DNA of 64,000 bases. Source: Carettochelys insculpta. Taxonomy: Eukaryota > Chordata > Testudines > Carettochelyidae. The stretch is taken from NCBI RefSeq assembly GCF_033958435.1, contig NC_134139.1, positions 201,607,501-201,671,500 on the forward strand, read 5' to 3'. Both the position numbers and the translations under genes were made by a program. The notes under the pieces were generated by a model, which worked only from the letters and a program-made list of their open reading frames with translations, did no database searches and was not told the DNA's origin. Position 1 is the first letter of the stretch. Each line of letters starts with the position of its first letter. Of this stretch, positions 11,124 through 21,232 are shown piece by piece.

Positions 11124-11409
11124 GACACTCTCTGTCTCCACTCTATCTTTTAGTCTTTTCCTTTCAGTGAACTTGAGTTCCCAGCCAAACTTCAGCCATG
11201 AGGTTTCTTTACCTTCTCTTTGCTGTCTTTTTGCTGGTGCTGCAAAGCTCTCCAGATAAGATCATGATGAAATGAAGGGACAATATACAGGGATGTTTTG
11301 TGAATCTGTTCTTGGATTTCCTCGAACTCTGTATCATATTTTGTACTTTTTTTTCTCTAAACCATAGTATGGTTTTTTGCAGGGACTTGGTATTTGACTG
11401 GGTAAATCA

Positions 11410-12440
11410 TGAGATGGAAAAATTTGCAGATGATATAAAATGACTCAAGATAGTTAAATCCCAGCTAGACAGCAAAGAATTAGAAATGGATTGCACAAAA
11501 CTGTTACTGGGCAACCGGATGGCACTTGAAATTCATTGCTGACCAATGAAAAGAAATGAACATTAGAACACATAATACCAGCTCAACATACAAAATGCTG
11601 AGGTCTAAAAAAACACTGAGGTCTAAATAGTTATTACTATTCAAGAAACAGGTGGTGGAATCATTGTTAGTTCTCTGAACACATCTACTCAATGTGCTAT
11701 GGCAGTCGTAAAACTGAAGAGAATGATTGGAATCATTAAAAGGGCGTCGAGAATAAGACAAAAATACCATATTGCCTCTATATAACTATATGTACCTCTA
11801 CATCTTGAATACTGCCTGAAGACATGGTCACCCCATAAGATATATGAGAATTGGGAAAGGCTCAGAAAAGGGCACCAAAGGTTATTTGGGGTAAGGAAGG
11901 GTGTCTGTATGAGTAGAGATCAAAAGCACTTGGTCTTTTCAACTTGGAAAAGAGAAGACTAAGGGAAATATGATATGTGTCTATAGGTGGAGAAAGCAAA
12001 TAAGGAACTCTTATGTACTCCTTCTGATAAAACAAAAAACAGGAGTTACCAAATGAAAGTAGTAGGCAGTAGGCTTCAAACAAACAAAAGGAAGGATTTT
12101 CACACAATTTACAATCAAACTGTGGAATTCGTTTCCAGAGGATGCTATGAAGGCCAAAAGGATTCAGACAAACCAGATAAGTTGAGGAAGGACGGGCCCA
12201 TCCGTGAGTCTTAGCCAGGCTGGTCAGGGATTCAGCTCTGTGCATGTGTGTGTGTGTGTGTGCTTTGTTATCCCTGAGATGGGAATGGATGTTAAGGGAG
12301 GAACCATTTGTTGACTGCTTGTTCTGTTCATTCTCCCTGGAACACCTGGAAGTGGATGAGGTTGGAGGACAGGATGGGCTCATAGGTCTGACTCAGTGTG
12401 ACCATGTTCTTCTGGGCCTGCAATCTATGCATCTATGTTT
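11410..12440 (+). mobile_element. CR1-type LINE fragments in D2 intron 1
   Basis: Decayed ORF2 C-terminal region (block around 11700-11960 with AAGATATATGAGAATTGGGAAAGG) followed by a 3' end with AAAGTAGTAGGCAGTAGGC and GGATGCTATGAAGGCC. The same arrangement occurs in D3 intron 1 at 22560-22632 and 23031-23945, so the insertion preceded the D2/D3 duplication. Confidence 0.7.
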
Positions 12441-13773
12441 CAACATGCCAAACGGAGCTGAACATCTGTGGAGGACATACAAGCTATGTTCTTTTACTTT
12501 GGCCTAACAGTGAAAATACTGTTTGGTTGAGGGGACTGAAGTATTGAGAACCTTCACTTGAGCTCATTGGCTCTGTGCATTGTCATATAATTAATGAAAT
12601 AAAAGGTAAGGTGTGAGCTTGTACTGTCCAGGTATACACTGAACAACAGAAGATGCACATTTCTGTGAATATGGCTAGGACTGTGAGCCAGCTGGTGTCG
12701 GTCCACAAGGAAATTCAGGAGTGAGTTGCTGGATACATTCCTACATTTCAGCTTGCGGGGCACTTTACAAGCTGTGCATGAACAGGATGAAAAGGAGTTG
12801 CTGTCATAATAAAGCAGGTGGGGGACAACCTACACTGAAGAGCAGAGAGGACATGGCTGTTTATCTGTCCAGACTGCACCCTACAGAATATCACAGTGGA
12901 TAATTTAAGGAAGGTACCATCTATTTTAAAACAGTCTAATATTAATCTCCTAAAGGGCCATATTATAGCGAGGACCAGTATGCCTGGAATTTCTAAGTCT
13001 GGCATTTGGTCCCTGAGGAAGTATTCCCAAGTGCTTATGTAAGCCACATACCATCCAATTGTGGTGTACTTTCCCATCCAGTGGCACTGAGATCATGCAG
13101 TGAGAGAATAGTGTGTCTGATCTATAGCCACTGCAAATTGGATACCAGCTGTTAGCTCATGCAGCAGAGGCTCCTGCATTAAGAGCCAGGGGTCTCAGAT
13201 TTCCTTCTGCCTGCCGGAATTAAATGGAATCTTCATCAGTATGTCTGTGGAGTCACACAGATGTTTCAGCTTTCCTCACTTGAATGGGCTTGTTCAAACC
13301 CTTCTCCCAGCCACACAACCAGTGCTGAGCCAGTTCACCTCAGCTCAGCCAAACAATGTTTAGATACTGCCCGGTACATCCGTGTTAGGAATCAGAAGGA
13401 GTCACTGCCACTGCAGCAGACACTGTGAGAAGCCGGCAGTGCAGGCAGCTGCCTTGTTTCCATCCTTGTTTCCATGGGGAGCAGGAGGATGGATGAAGGA
13501 CCCCCTTACCCAGTGCCAAGGTAAGGATCCAACCCATGTGATGAATTAACTGCCTCTGTGCAGTTCTCAGGGGCAGCTGCTGAATGGGCTCAGAACTACA
13601 GACATGTAGAGTACCAAGTGAAAGGGGGCACAAGACAATCAGTGGGCTGACTTGGGGGTCTGTCAATGACCTGGAGATTCAGTTAATGAGAAACACATCT
13701 CGTGTTGCAGTCACAGCTTTTGTGCATCCTGCTGTGTGGATGAAAATCCTGAGTCTTCTCTATCTGTGTACAG
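12440..13773. other. D2 intron 1, 3' part
   Basis: Non-coding. 12890-13060 matches 24470-24620 (D3 intron 1) and, more weakly, 61020-61130 (upstream of D6 exon 2). 13140-13215 has a weak tRNA-like GTTAGCTCATGCAGCAGAGG stretch. 13550-13700 matches the approach to exon 2 in the other genes. Confidence 0.6.
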
Positions 13774-13948
13774 GATTCTCCTGGCATATGAATAACCACT
13801 TGGAATGTTATCGTGGTGGAGGCTCCTGCCAACTTCTTTGTTTCTTCCCTTTTATAACTATTGGAACGTGCAGTTCTACACACATCTGCTGTGGCAGGAG
13901 GAGGGTAAGTTTAGGGTTCCAAACGCAAGACATCCCTGTGTAAGCAGA

Positions 13949-14240
13949 ACAGAGAATAATAGAATCATAGAACACCAGAACTGGAAGGGACCTCGAGTGG
14001 TCATCAAGTCCAGTTGCTTGCCCTCATGGCAGGACCTAGTACCATCTCAGCCATCCCTGAGAGGTATCTATTTAATCTGCTCTTAAATATCTCCAGAGCT
14101 GGAGATGCCACAACCTCCTTAGGCAATTTATTCCAGAGTTTAACCACCCTGGTAGTTAGGAAGTTAGGAACCTCCTTTGCTGGAGTTGAAGCCCATATAT
14201 GTGTTTGTTCAATCATGGGAAGAAAGAAATTTTTGGCTGC
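13949..14240 (-). mobile_element. CR1 LINE 3' end (minus strand)
   Basis: Begins with AATAGAATCATAGAACACC, the reverse complement of the CR1 ATTCTATG tail, and continues with GGAAGGGACCTCGAGTGGTCA. The minus frame ..NLTTRVVKLWNKLPKEVV.. is CR1 ORF2 C-terminus. It sits just after D2 exon 2, in intron 2. Confidence 0.85.
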
Positions 14241-15164
14241 ATGGTTCTGATCTATGTGGACTTTATGGGTTAAAGTAACTTTACAGCTGCTTTACCCAGG
14301 CCACCTATGGCCTGCCCACAGATTGGAGCAACATGGAGTCTGGCCAGTGCTCAGTGGTACAGAGGTTGCACCTCTGCAGGCTCAGGGATGGGGTGCGGGC
14401 AAAGGGAGCACTGTCCCGAGGACTGGGTGATTCAGAAGTGTCCAGGGCTCACAGATGCTGCCATTACCACTGAACAAGCAGCAGCAGTGCAAGCCCCAGA
14501 CCCTTTAAATTCCCACCAGAGCCCTGTGCTATACATTCCAGGCAGCTAGATGGGCTGCAGTGGCAAGGGCCGGAGTGGTGTGCCCCCGCCTCCCTGCCAG
14601 AGCCCAAGTACACCATCCTGCCCCCCAGCAGCGAAGCTATGCATAGGGTTTGCCTCCCGGCCCCGCAGGTATGGTAGCCCCTCCCCTTCTGCCGCAGGCC
14701 CCAACCCATAGAGGAGTGTAGAGCCACTCCCTCCTTGCCCAGGGACCCTGGACAGCCTGTGGGCTCCCCTGTCTTTGTGACCCCCGCACCACCTGAGGAC
14801 AGGGCTTACAAGGAATGCAACATAGGAGGTGAGCGAAGTGTTGCTCAGGTATTGCAGTTTCAGAACATATGTGTCCAGATAACTGCCGACATCAGGATCT
14901 GTGTTATATATAACATTGCTCCTGTGTGCTTGTGCAACAAAGGTTCTTCTGAGCAAACAGGTGATGGTTACCAGGCCGTCATGGCCAGTGTTTTAGGTTT
15001 GAACCAGAGACCTCCAAAGATAAATGGTCAAGTGTCTACATCTTAAAGTAAAGAGCCAGCCTGTAGATTGAGCGTACAAGAGAGATACAGCCTCCATGGT
15101 GCGGAATGTGAAACTGACACTGAAAAGTACAGCCACGGGGTAAGGGAGTCACGTTGTTGTACAT

Positions 15165-15564
15165 TGTAGGGTGCAAGAAGATTTTTGTAACGGTCTCATG
15201 AGAGCAGTCCGACCCCTCTGTGAACCCTCAGAGGAATCCTATGACAACACCTGCAAAACAAAGCACGCTTGCCAACACTTCAAGGCTACACTGGCAGTAG
15301 GCCACAAGAGATAGTGGTAAGGAATGCATAGGCAATTTTGGCAATCTTATGTTAATGAGTTAAGCTTTATCAGCTAGTGTTAGGAGGCCTGTTACAGAGC
15401 CTCTCCCCAAGTGAAGCTCCAACGCGTCGGGTTCTCCCCCACTGGTGACTGCGGCATCTCCGGGGCTCCCATCGCAGGTGTCACGCGCTTTCAATAAACC
15501 AAATGTAGCACTCGCTTTCTGGGTGCAGCCTCGTTTGTGGGGAACCCAAGCCTGGTTGGCTACA
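15165..15564 (+). mobile_element. solo LTR, copy 1
   Basis: A 400-bp element starting TGTAGGGTGCAAGAAG and ending GGTTGGCTACA, flanked on both sides by the 5-bp target duplication TACAT (15160-15164 and 15565-15569). It contains AATAAA in TTTCAATAAACC on the + strand. It shares its whole length with 63012-63455. No internal retroviral region adjoins, so it is a solo LTR. It lies in D2 intron 2. Confidence 0.85.
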
Positions 15565-15569
15565 TACAT

Positions 15570-16147
15570 CTTACCTATAGTTTAGCTTTATTTTCCTACC
15601 CTCCCGCCCAGAGAGATAGTCAACATTTAAAGTTCACAATTTTGATTAATTTTCATTAATTTCCACTGATTCACAAAATGGTATTTCAAATTCAAATTTT
15701 TGTAAAAGTTTGATGAATAGTTCAGTGATATTGTATATCATATATTTCCAAAAGCTTAAATATTTTTAGTTTGGTAGGTTTTCTTATTAATCACCCACGT
15801 ACTTTGTTGTGGTTGTCACTTTAACTGCGTAGAATGGTGCAGGAAGGACATGAGATCCTGCCTCCTTTACTAGAAGTTAGGATTAAGGAAGCGGAGGTCC
15901 ATGATCAGATGTCAGGCACATTTACTTCACAAGCCAGTTCATGTGTTTTGATATAACTATATTCATTAAAACTCTGAAGCAGCATGTTGAAAATGGGAAA
16001 ATGAATCCCCTGCTCTGGAGATAGCCATGGGTATCTGCATTCACCCTTCAGTGATGGGAAAATTCCTGCTCTCCCCTCCATTTGAAAAGCACTGTTTTAT
16101 TGTTCTGATTTTAAGGCTATGGGCGCAAAGTTTCTTCCTGGTTTTAA
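15570..16147 (+). other. D2 intron 2, 3' part
   Basis: AT-rich non-coding DNA homologous to D1 (3770-3900) and D5 (47700-49160) intron 2; CTTTGTTGTGGTTGTCACTTTAACTGC recurs near 48040. Nothing else recognised. Confidence 0.6.
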
Positions 16148-16328
16148 TTCACAAAGTGAGAGATGGCAGAAGAGATTGTTAACAGAAGAGCTCTGGGAAT
16201 CCAGCCGAGGATGCCTTTCTTCTAAAATCATTGGATGCTTCTCTTCTGGGCTGCAAAGAATCTCTCAAATAATAAAAAATGCACAAGGGAGCCCTTGTGT
16301 CACCCCAATAACATGTTCTTCTCCTTTT

Positions 16329-16334
16329 AATAAA
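16329..16334 (+). terminator. polyadenylation signal of D2
   Basis: AATAAA in CTCCTTTTAATAAAAGCAACTGC, in the same position as in D1 and D3. Confidence 0.7.
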
Positions 16335-16335
16335 A

Positions 16336-17500
16336 GCAACTGCTTGTGGTTGTACATCACAAATGCGTGTGTACTTTGGTGGACATTCAGGGGTAGTATA
16401 GCCATTTCCTTCCCCTTATTTTGAAAAATTACCTATAAATAAAATGAAAGATCACTGCCATATGTTAAATCCACCTGGAAGTGTTCCTAGACCTATTGAA
16501 AACATATTTATGTTTTTCCTAAAGTCATGTGTATAAATCTTTACCTGTCCCTTCATCTTTTCGCAAAGCCGTTTAGTCTGTGCTGAAGTCAGAGGAGTTG
16601 GGTTTTGTCCCAGCTTGGCTGCCCAGCATGGAAAGCCCATCTCAGTGGTCTGCGGCATGCTTTTCCTGTCTTCCATTGCCCCCCTCTCCGCTCACCTACC
16701 AAACCTCCCCACCATGAGGACCCATTTCTTCTACTTGCTCTTCCAGATATGGGCTGTGTGCTGCAGGCTCCAGTGCAGGAACCAGAACAGTAACACAAAG
16801 GCCCCAGGCTTCCAGAAACCTGCCAACGTTTCCAAGTGTGGGTTGAACTGAGGCAGGCACATGGGGACCTCCTACTGAGAGAGAAAACGACAGATCTCTA
16901 CAACCACTTTGCTCTTTCTGCATAGCAGCAAAATATTGTTACCCAGGGGCTCCACTTCGTCCTCATACTTTGGCACCAGATTTGGGTGAGGGTTGTCACA
17001 GAAGGGAACATGCTGACATTCCTTCACAATCCCACTGCCCTGCTCCTCTGGCATTTACAGCCATGCCTCTACTGTCCCACCCAACTGCCAGGGGGCAACC
17101 ACTGGCCTCGCTCCTCAGGGGCAGGACTCGGCCTGCTCAAATGCTATGAAGAATAGAATGGGGCTTCTGTTGGGGTATTCCCCTCCCACACCCATTATGT
17201 GACCAGATGGGCAAATCATGTCCTTGACCCCGCCCCTGACCTATTGAGCTGCCCCCATTATTCCCCCTAGGGATGGGGCATATGGCTGCCTCTAACGCAG
17301 CATTTTACAGATGGGGCCCAGGTACCCGCAAAAAAGTGTTCCCTGAAAGGTGAGCACATGGGTGGCAGCCCATGAGAGACTCATTGCCAACCAGCTGATT
17401 AACACAGTGCACAGCAACATCTGTTTTTATTTGCGGTGCACAGGTACACATTCCCCAGTGGCACACAACAAAACTTCTTCTACACACAGATGAAAAATGC
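16336..17500 (+). repeat. duplicated 3' flank, copy 2
   Basis: Parallel to 4100-5210 and 26420-27840. 17330-17500 contains a separate interspersed repeat (TGAGCACATGGGTGGCAGCC.., GGTGCACAGGTACACAT), also at 5050-5200, 27650-27830 and alone at 41520-41690. 17620-18100 continues the homology with 27930-28370. No gene. Confidence 0.75.
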
Positions 17501-18481
17501 TAGAGGGAACATTGCTGGAGAGATAAAGTGACTTGCCCAAGGTCTCACAAAGAGCAGATGGCAGAACTTGGACCTTAGCCCTCACTTTATCAGTTGCAAT
17601 TCAGTCAGTGAATCATAAGATCATTCCTCCTGACTAGCATACAAGAACAGTCGCTCACTTCAGGCTAATGTAGCCACGAGCAGTAGGAGGAGGTAGATGT
17701 GCAAAAAGAAGCCTTGTCAGACCCACCTAACTATCTTTTATGACAAAAACATATACTTTTGGCAGAGCAGCACGTGATCAGTATAATAGGTTTGAAATTC
17801 TGAAGAGAACTTACTCCAGCCCAATGTCCACTGTCCATTGACTCCAGTGGGCTTTGATCCAGGCTGTAGGTATTGTCGAGGTGTATTCAGAGTGTAACTT
17901 TTGTAAGGTGGAGACTTGGGAGATGTTTATTTTAAAAATATGAAATTTACTGTTAACAGTTGTAACATATGACTCTGTGAATAGGCCAGAGTTGTTGGAA
18001 TGATTTAGGCCTAGATCTTCAGAATACGTCCAATTACAGACACTGCATCTGATTTTCACAGAGGAGTTAGATTAAGGAACAGGAACAGTTGCTAGATAAT
18101 CTGTTCCCACACTCCTATTAAAATGCAAAATAATTCTTTATCTTTCTTTTCCTGTATTGTACCTCTCATGCCAAGAAGTTTAGAATAGGGATAAAGTAAA
18201 TAAAAGTATCGAGTAAATAAGATATTGAGATGGCAATAGATTGCATGTATATTTTAAAGAGAAATGAGAAGTACAATTTATAGTAATCAATACACCTATA
18301 AGAAACGATATAATATTTTGAAAACTCCAATGAAGATAGTGGCATAAGGGTGTGCAGTCTGAGGAAGTTTTATTACAGCGGAGATAGGAACTCAAGGAGT
18401 GTTGCAAACACCCCCTAAAATGCTATTTAAAATATAATTGGGATAATTTAACATGTACCTTGTTTAAATAATCTCTCTACA

Positions 18482-18790
18482 TCTGTTAGAGTTTGTGCAT
18501 CTGTCTGTATGTGATTCTGTTGGTCTGCAGAGTCCATTTGTTTTCAAACTCCCCCTGACGGTAAGAGCTAGGGGCACCAAATTTGGTATACAACTTCCTC
18601 TTACCCTTATTTAAAGCAAAGCGAGTTTTTGGCTGTGGTAGGAAAATGAGAAGTGCCTGGAATGGGAACATTTTCCAGGAGGTGGAAAGGGAGGGTAAAT
18701 GGTTAGGAGGGATGCTATCCTAGAGAGTGGCCACTGGGGGAAACCACACCACTAGGAGTGTGGCCAACTGAGGCCAGTGCTCTATGTGAT
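18482..18790 (+). repeat. Helitron-like family, 5' part
   Basis: Starts A|TCTGTTAGAGTTTGTG and runs through CACCAAATTTGGTATAC and GAAGTGCCTGGAATGGG to GAGAGTGGCCACTGGGGG, parallel to the 5' part of the 33600-34886 element. The 3' end is not present. Classification is tentative. Confidence 0.5.
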
Positions 18791-19118
18791 CAGCCACCAG
18801 ACTTGTAATGACTCAGCTGCCTAAAACAGTGCCAGAAGGAGGAGGAGGAGCTCTGCCAATCTGCTGCAGCTTCCTGGGCCATTCCCAGGGCCAGGCAGCA
18901 CAGCCCTTCCCCCACACAGTACACACCCACCAGCAGTCAGCTGCAGGCCAAGCAGGAGCAGATGGAAGCAAAGCCCAGCTCCCAAAGCCTGGCCCCTCTC
19001 CTGCCAAACAGGCTTCACACTGGGGTGAGGCATCTAGAGGGCAAGGCCAGTGCTCAGACCCTTGCACACCCCGCCCAAGGGACAAGGACCCGTATGAGTG
19101 TTCTATTCCCTGTCAATC

Positions 19119-19612
19119 ACAGAAACAGAGGGTTGGAAGAGACCTGAAGAGGTCATCTAGGCCAACCCACCGCTCAAAGCAGGACCAATCCCAACTAAAT
19201 CAGCCCTGTCAGAGCTTAGTCATGTTGGGATTTAAACACCGCCTGGGATGGAGATTACCTAACCTCCATAGGTAACGCATTCCAATCCTTCAACACCCAC
19301 ATGGTGAAATAGGGTTTCCTAATGCTGAATCTAGACCTTCTCCACTGCAACATCATTCTGTCACCTGTCACAACTGAAAACAGCCTTTCTCCTTCTTCTT
19401 TGTAATCCCCCTTCAGGTAGTTGAAGGCTGCTATGAAATCCCCTCTCACTCTTCCCTTCTGTAGACTAAATACTCCTAAATCCCTCAGCCTCTCCTCGTA
19501 AGTCATGCTCCAGCCCCCTAGTCATTTTAGATGCCCGCCCGTGCTCTCTTTCCAAGGTATCCATATTCTTTTTGCAATGGGGGTCCCTATCCATTTCTAG
19601 TCCATTAGCATT
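19119..19612 (-). mobile_element. CR1 LINE 3' end (minus strand), interrupted
   Basis: Minus frame ..MTYEERLRDLGVFSLQKGR.. and ..DWNALPMEVR is the CR1 ORF2 C-terminus. The element is cut by the + strand CR1 that follows and resumes at 20329-20420, where it matches the continuous copy at 5815-6240. Confidence 0.8.
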
Positions 19613-20328
19613 GTTACAGGCTGGAGACTGACTGGCTCAGCAGCAGTAAGACAGAAAGGGGCCAAGTGTGGACGAAAGGCTGGGTGTGAGTAAACAGTGT
19701 GCCCTTCTAGCCAATAAGCCTAACGGCATATTAGGGTGCATTAGGAGGAGCATTTCGAGCAGATCTAGAGAAGTGGTTGTTCCCCTCCATTTGGCACTGG
19801 TGAGGCCACATGTGTCCAATTGTGGGCCCCCCAGTACAAAAAAGGATGTGCATGTGCTGGAGCAGGTTCAGCGGAGGGCAACAAAAATGATAAGGTGCTG
19901 AAGCACATGACCTATGAGGAGAGGCTGAGGGATTTGGGCTTGTTTAGTTTACAGAAGAGAAGATTTCGGGGTGATTTAATAGCAGCCTTCAACTTCCCGA
20001 AGGGGAGCTCGAAAAAGGAGGGTGAGAAACTGTTCTCAGTGGTGTCAGATGGCAGAACAAGAAGTAATGGCCTGAAGTTAAAAAGGGAGAGGTGTAGGTT
20101 AGCTATTAGGAAAAACTACTTCACCAAGCGGGTGGTGAAGCATTGGAATACGTTGCCTAGAGAGGTGGTGGATTCTCCCTCCCTCAAGGTTTTTAAGTCC
20201 CAGCTTAACAAGGTCCTGGCTGGGATGACTTAGTGGGAGTTGATCCTGCTTGAAGCAGGGAGCTGGACTCGATGACCTCCTGAGGTCCCTTCCAGCCCTC
20301 AGATTCTATGATTCTATTATTCAAATAA
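19613..20328 (+). mobile_element. CR1 LINE 3' end (plus strand), nested
   Basis: Plus-strand frames read ..RATKMIRC.., then ..MTYEERLRDLGLFSLQKRRF.. and ..KHWNTLPREVVDSP.., with small frameshifts, ending in the CR1 tail CAGATTCTATGATTCTATTA. It is inserted into the older minus-strand CR1. Confidence 0.85.
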
Positions 20329-20420
20329 AGGAGACTATGCACTTCCATAGATCTGCTGGTGATGCTCATTCTAATGCGGCTCAATACACTATTAGCCTTT
20401 TTTGGCCATAAGGGCACACT

Positions 20421-20825
20421 GTCAAAGAAAGAGGATTTGCAGTGCAGACGGAAGGATAACTGAATTAAGGAGTAAACTTCTCATTCCAGTCTTCATCTTC
20501 ATCTTCTTTTTCCTTTCTTTCTTCCCTAGTGGCCATCCCAGAATGCGTAAACCACATTGGGTCACCATAGTTTGTGCAAAATATCTTTGGACACATAAGG
20601 AAAATTTACTGGTTTAATTCTGGTCAGCCACATACTTCTCAAAGCCACTTCCCCTTCCTATCTCTTTATTGCATCTCTTGGCCAACATGATGTGACCCTG
20701 TACTATGTCCCATGTGGTTCTCTCTGTCATAAAGAGATTGGTTTCTTTGTGAGCACTTTGATCGGCTACATAAAGGTCAGTTTTCCAGTCAGGAGAGATT
20801 CTTTGTATAAAGTCTTTCAGAAACA
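20421..20825 (+). repeat. duplicated upstream block, copy 2
   Basis: Counterpart of 6241-6960, with the same AAACCACATTGGGTCACC and ATCTTTGGACACATAAGG markers; lies 0.4-0.8 kb before D3. Followed at 20826-20990 by a decayed minus-strand CR1 end that recurs beside the related blocks at 41105 and 54175. Confidence 0.7.
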
Positions 20826-20995
20826 AAGACATATAAGGACAAAAGGGACTTCAATAAGTGACCAAGTCCAGCCTCCTGCACTGAGGCAGGACCAAGTAAA
20901 CCTGAAACATACTAAGCAGGGGTTTAACAAATGCTGTTCTTAAAAACCTCCATTGACAGAGACTCCACCACCTCCCTTGGGAGCCTCATCAAGAG

Positions 20996-21163
20996 CAGGA
21001 CCCACATGTCGGTGCCCCCTCCCACCCACAGGTGGTCCGGGCCATCAATCGCATCATCCTGCGGAGGGCCATCCGCCTCAGCAACTTGGACGACACCGCA
21101 GCCTCTTTCAAAATTGGGTCCCCTTTCTAAATTAATTTAGAAACAAGGGGCTAGTGTAGATGC
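20996..21163 (-). mobile_element. Harbinger-type fragment abutting D3 promoter
   Basis: Reads VVRAINRIILRRAIRLSN on the + strand, resembling the VVQTINRMILWRAICLGH stretch decoded from the transposase of the 51-53 kb element. It ends GGGGCTAGTGTAGATGCACCC, like MITE termini in this window. It includes a perfect 20-bp palindrome TTTCTAAATTAATTTAGAAA (21124-21143). It stops immediately before the D3 5'UTR homology (TCGTCTCCTCTCAGTCTTGG), replacing the TATA block of other copies. The element's own strand is uncertain. Confidence 0.6.
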
Positions 21164-21232
21164 ACCCTTCGTCTCCTCTCAGTCTTGGTGTCTTTTCTCC
21201 CAGCACATTGAGTTGCCAGCCTAACTTCAGCC

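Larger units (their letters stand above)
11198..16159 (+). pseudogene. beta-defensin D2, splice-site-defective
   Basis: Exon 1 11198-11255 encodes a signal peptide beginning MRFLYLLFAVFLLVLQSSP. Exon 2 13774-13904 has intact splice borders (TGTACAG and AGG|GTAAGT) and cysteines spaced C-x6-C-x3-C-x9-C-x5-CC with Ile-Gly-Thr before Cys4 and a GRRR tail. Exon 3 would be 16148-16159 (Phe-Thr-Lys-stop). Two lesions are visible: the exon-1 donor reads G|ATAAG (11256-11257) instead of GTAAG, and the exon-3 acceptor is AA (16146-16147) instead of AG. The reading frame itself has no stop or shift and would give 66 residues. It is either a young pseudogene or a gene using cryptic sites. Intron 1 carries CR1-type LINE sequence; intron 2 a reversed CR1 and a solo LTR. 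Confidence 0.8.

Noticed and set aside
15070..15168. Cysteine-containing frame (..AECETDTEKYSHGVRESRCC..) just before the first solo LTR, resembling a second defensin-like exon
   Set aside because: It lacks a convincing acceptor, most framework cysteines and any match to the cluster's exon 2; the Cys-Cys lies beside the LTR target site by chance as far as can be seen.
15165..15564. First idea that the solo-LTR sequence was the 3'UTR of a two-exon defensin (AATAAA present)
   Set aside because: Both copies have TGTAG..CTACA ends and perfect but different 5-bp flanking duplications, which fits an LTR and not a UTR.
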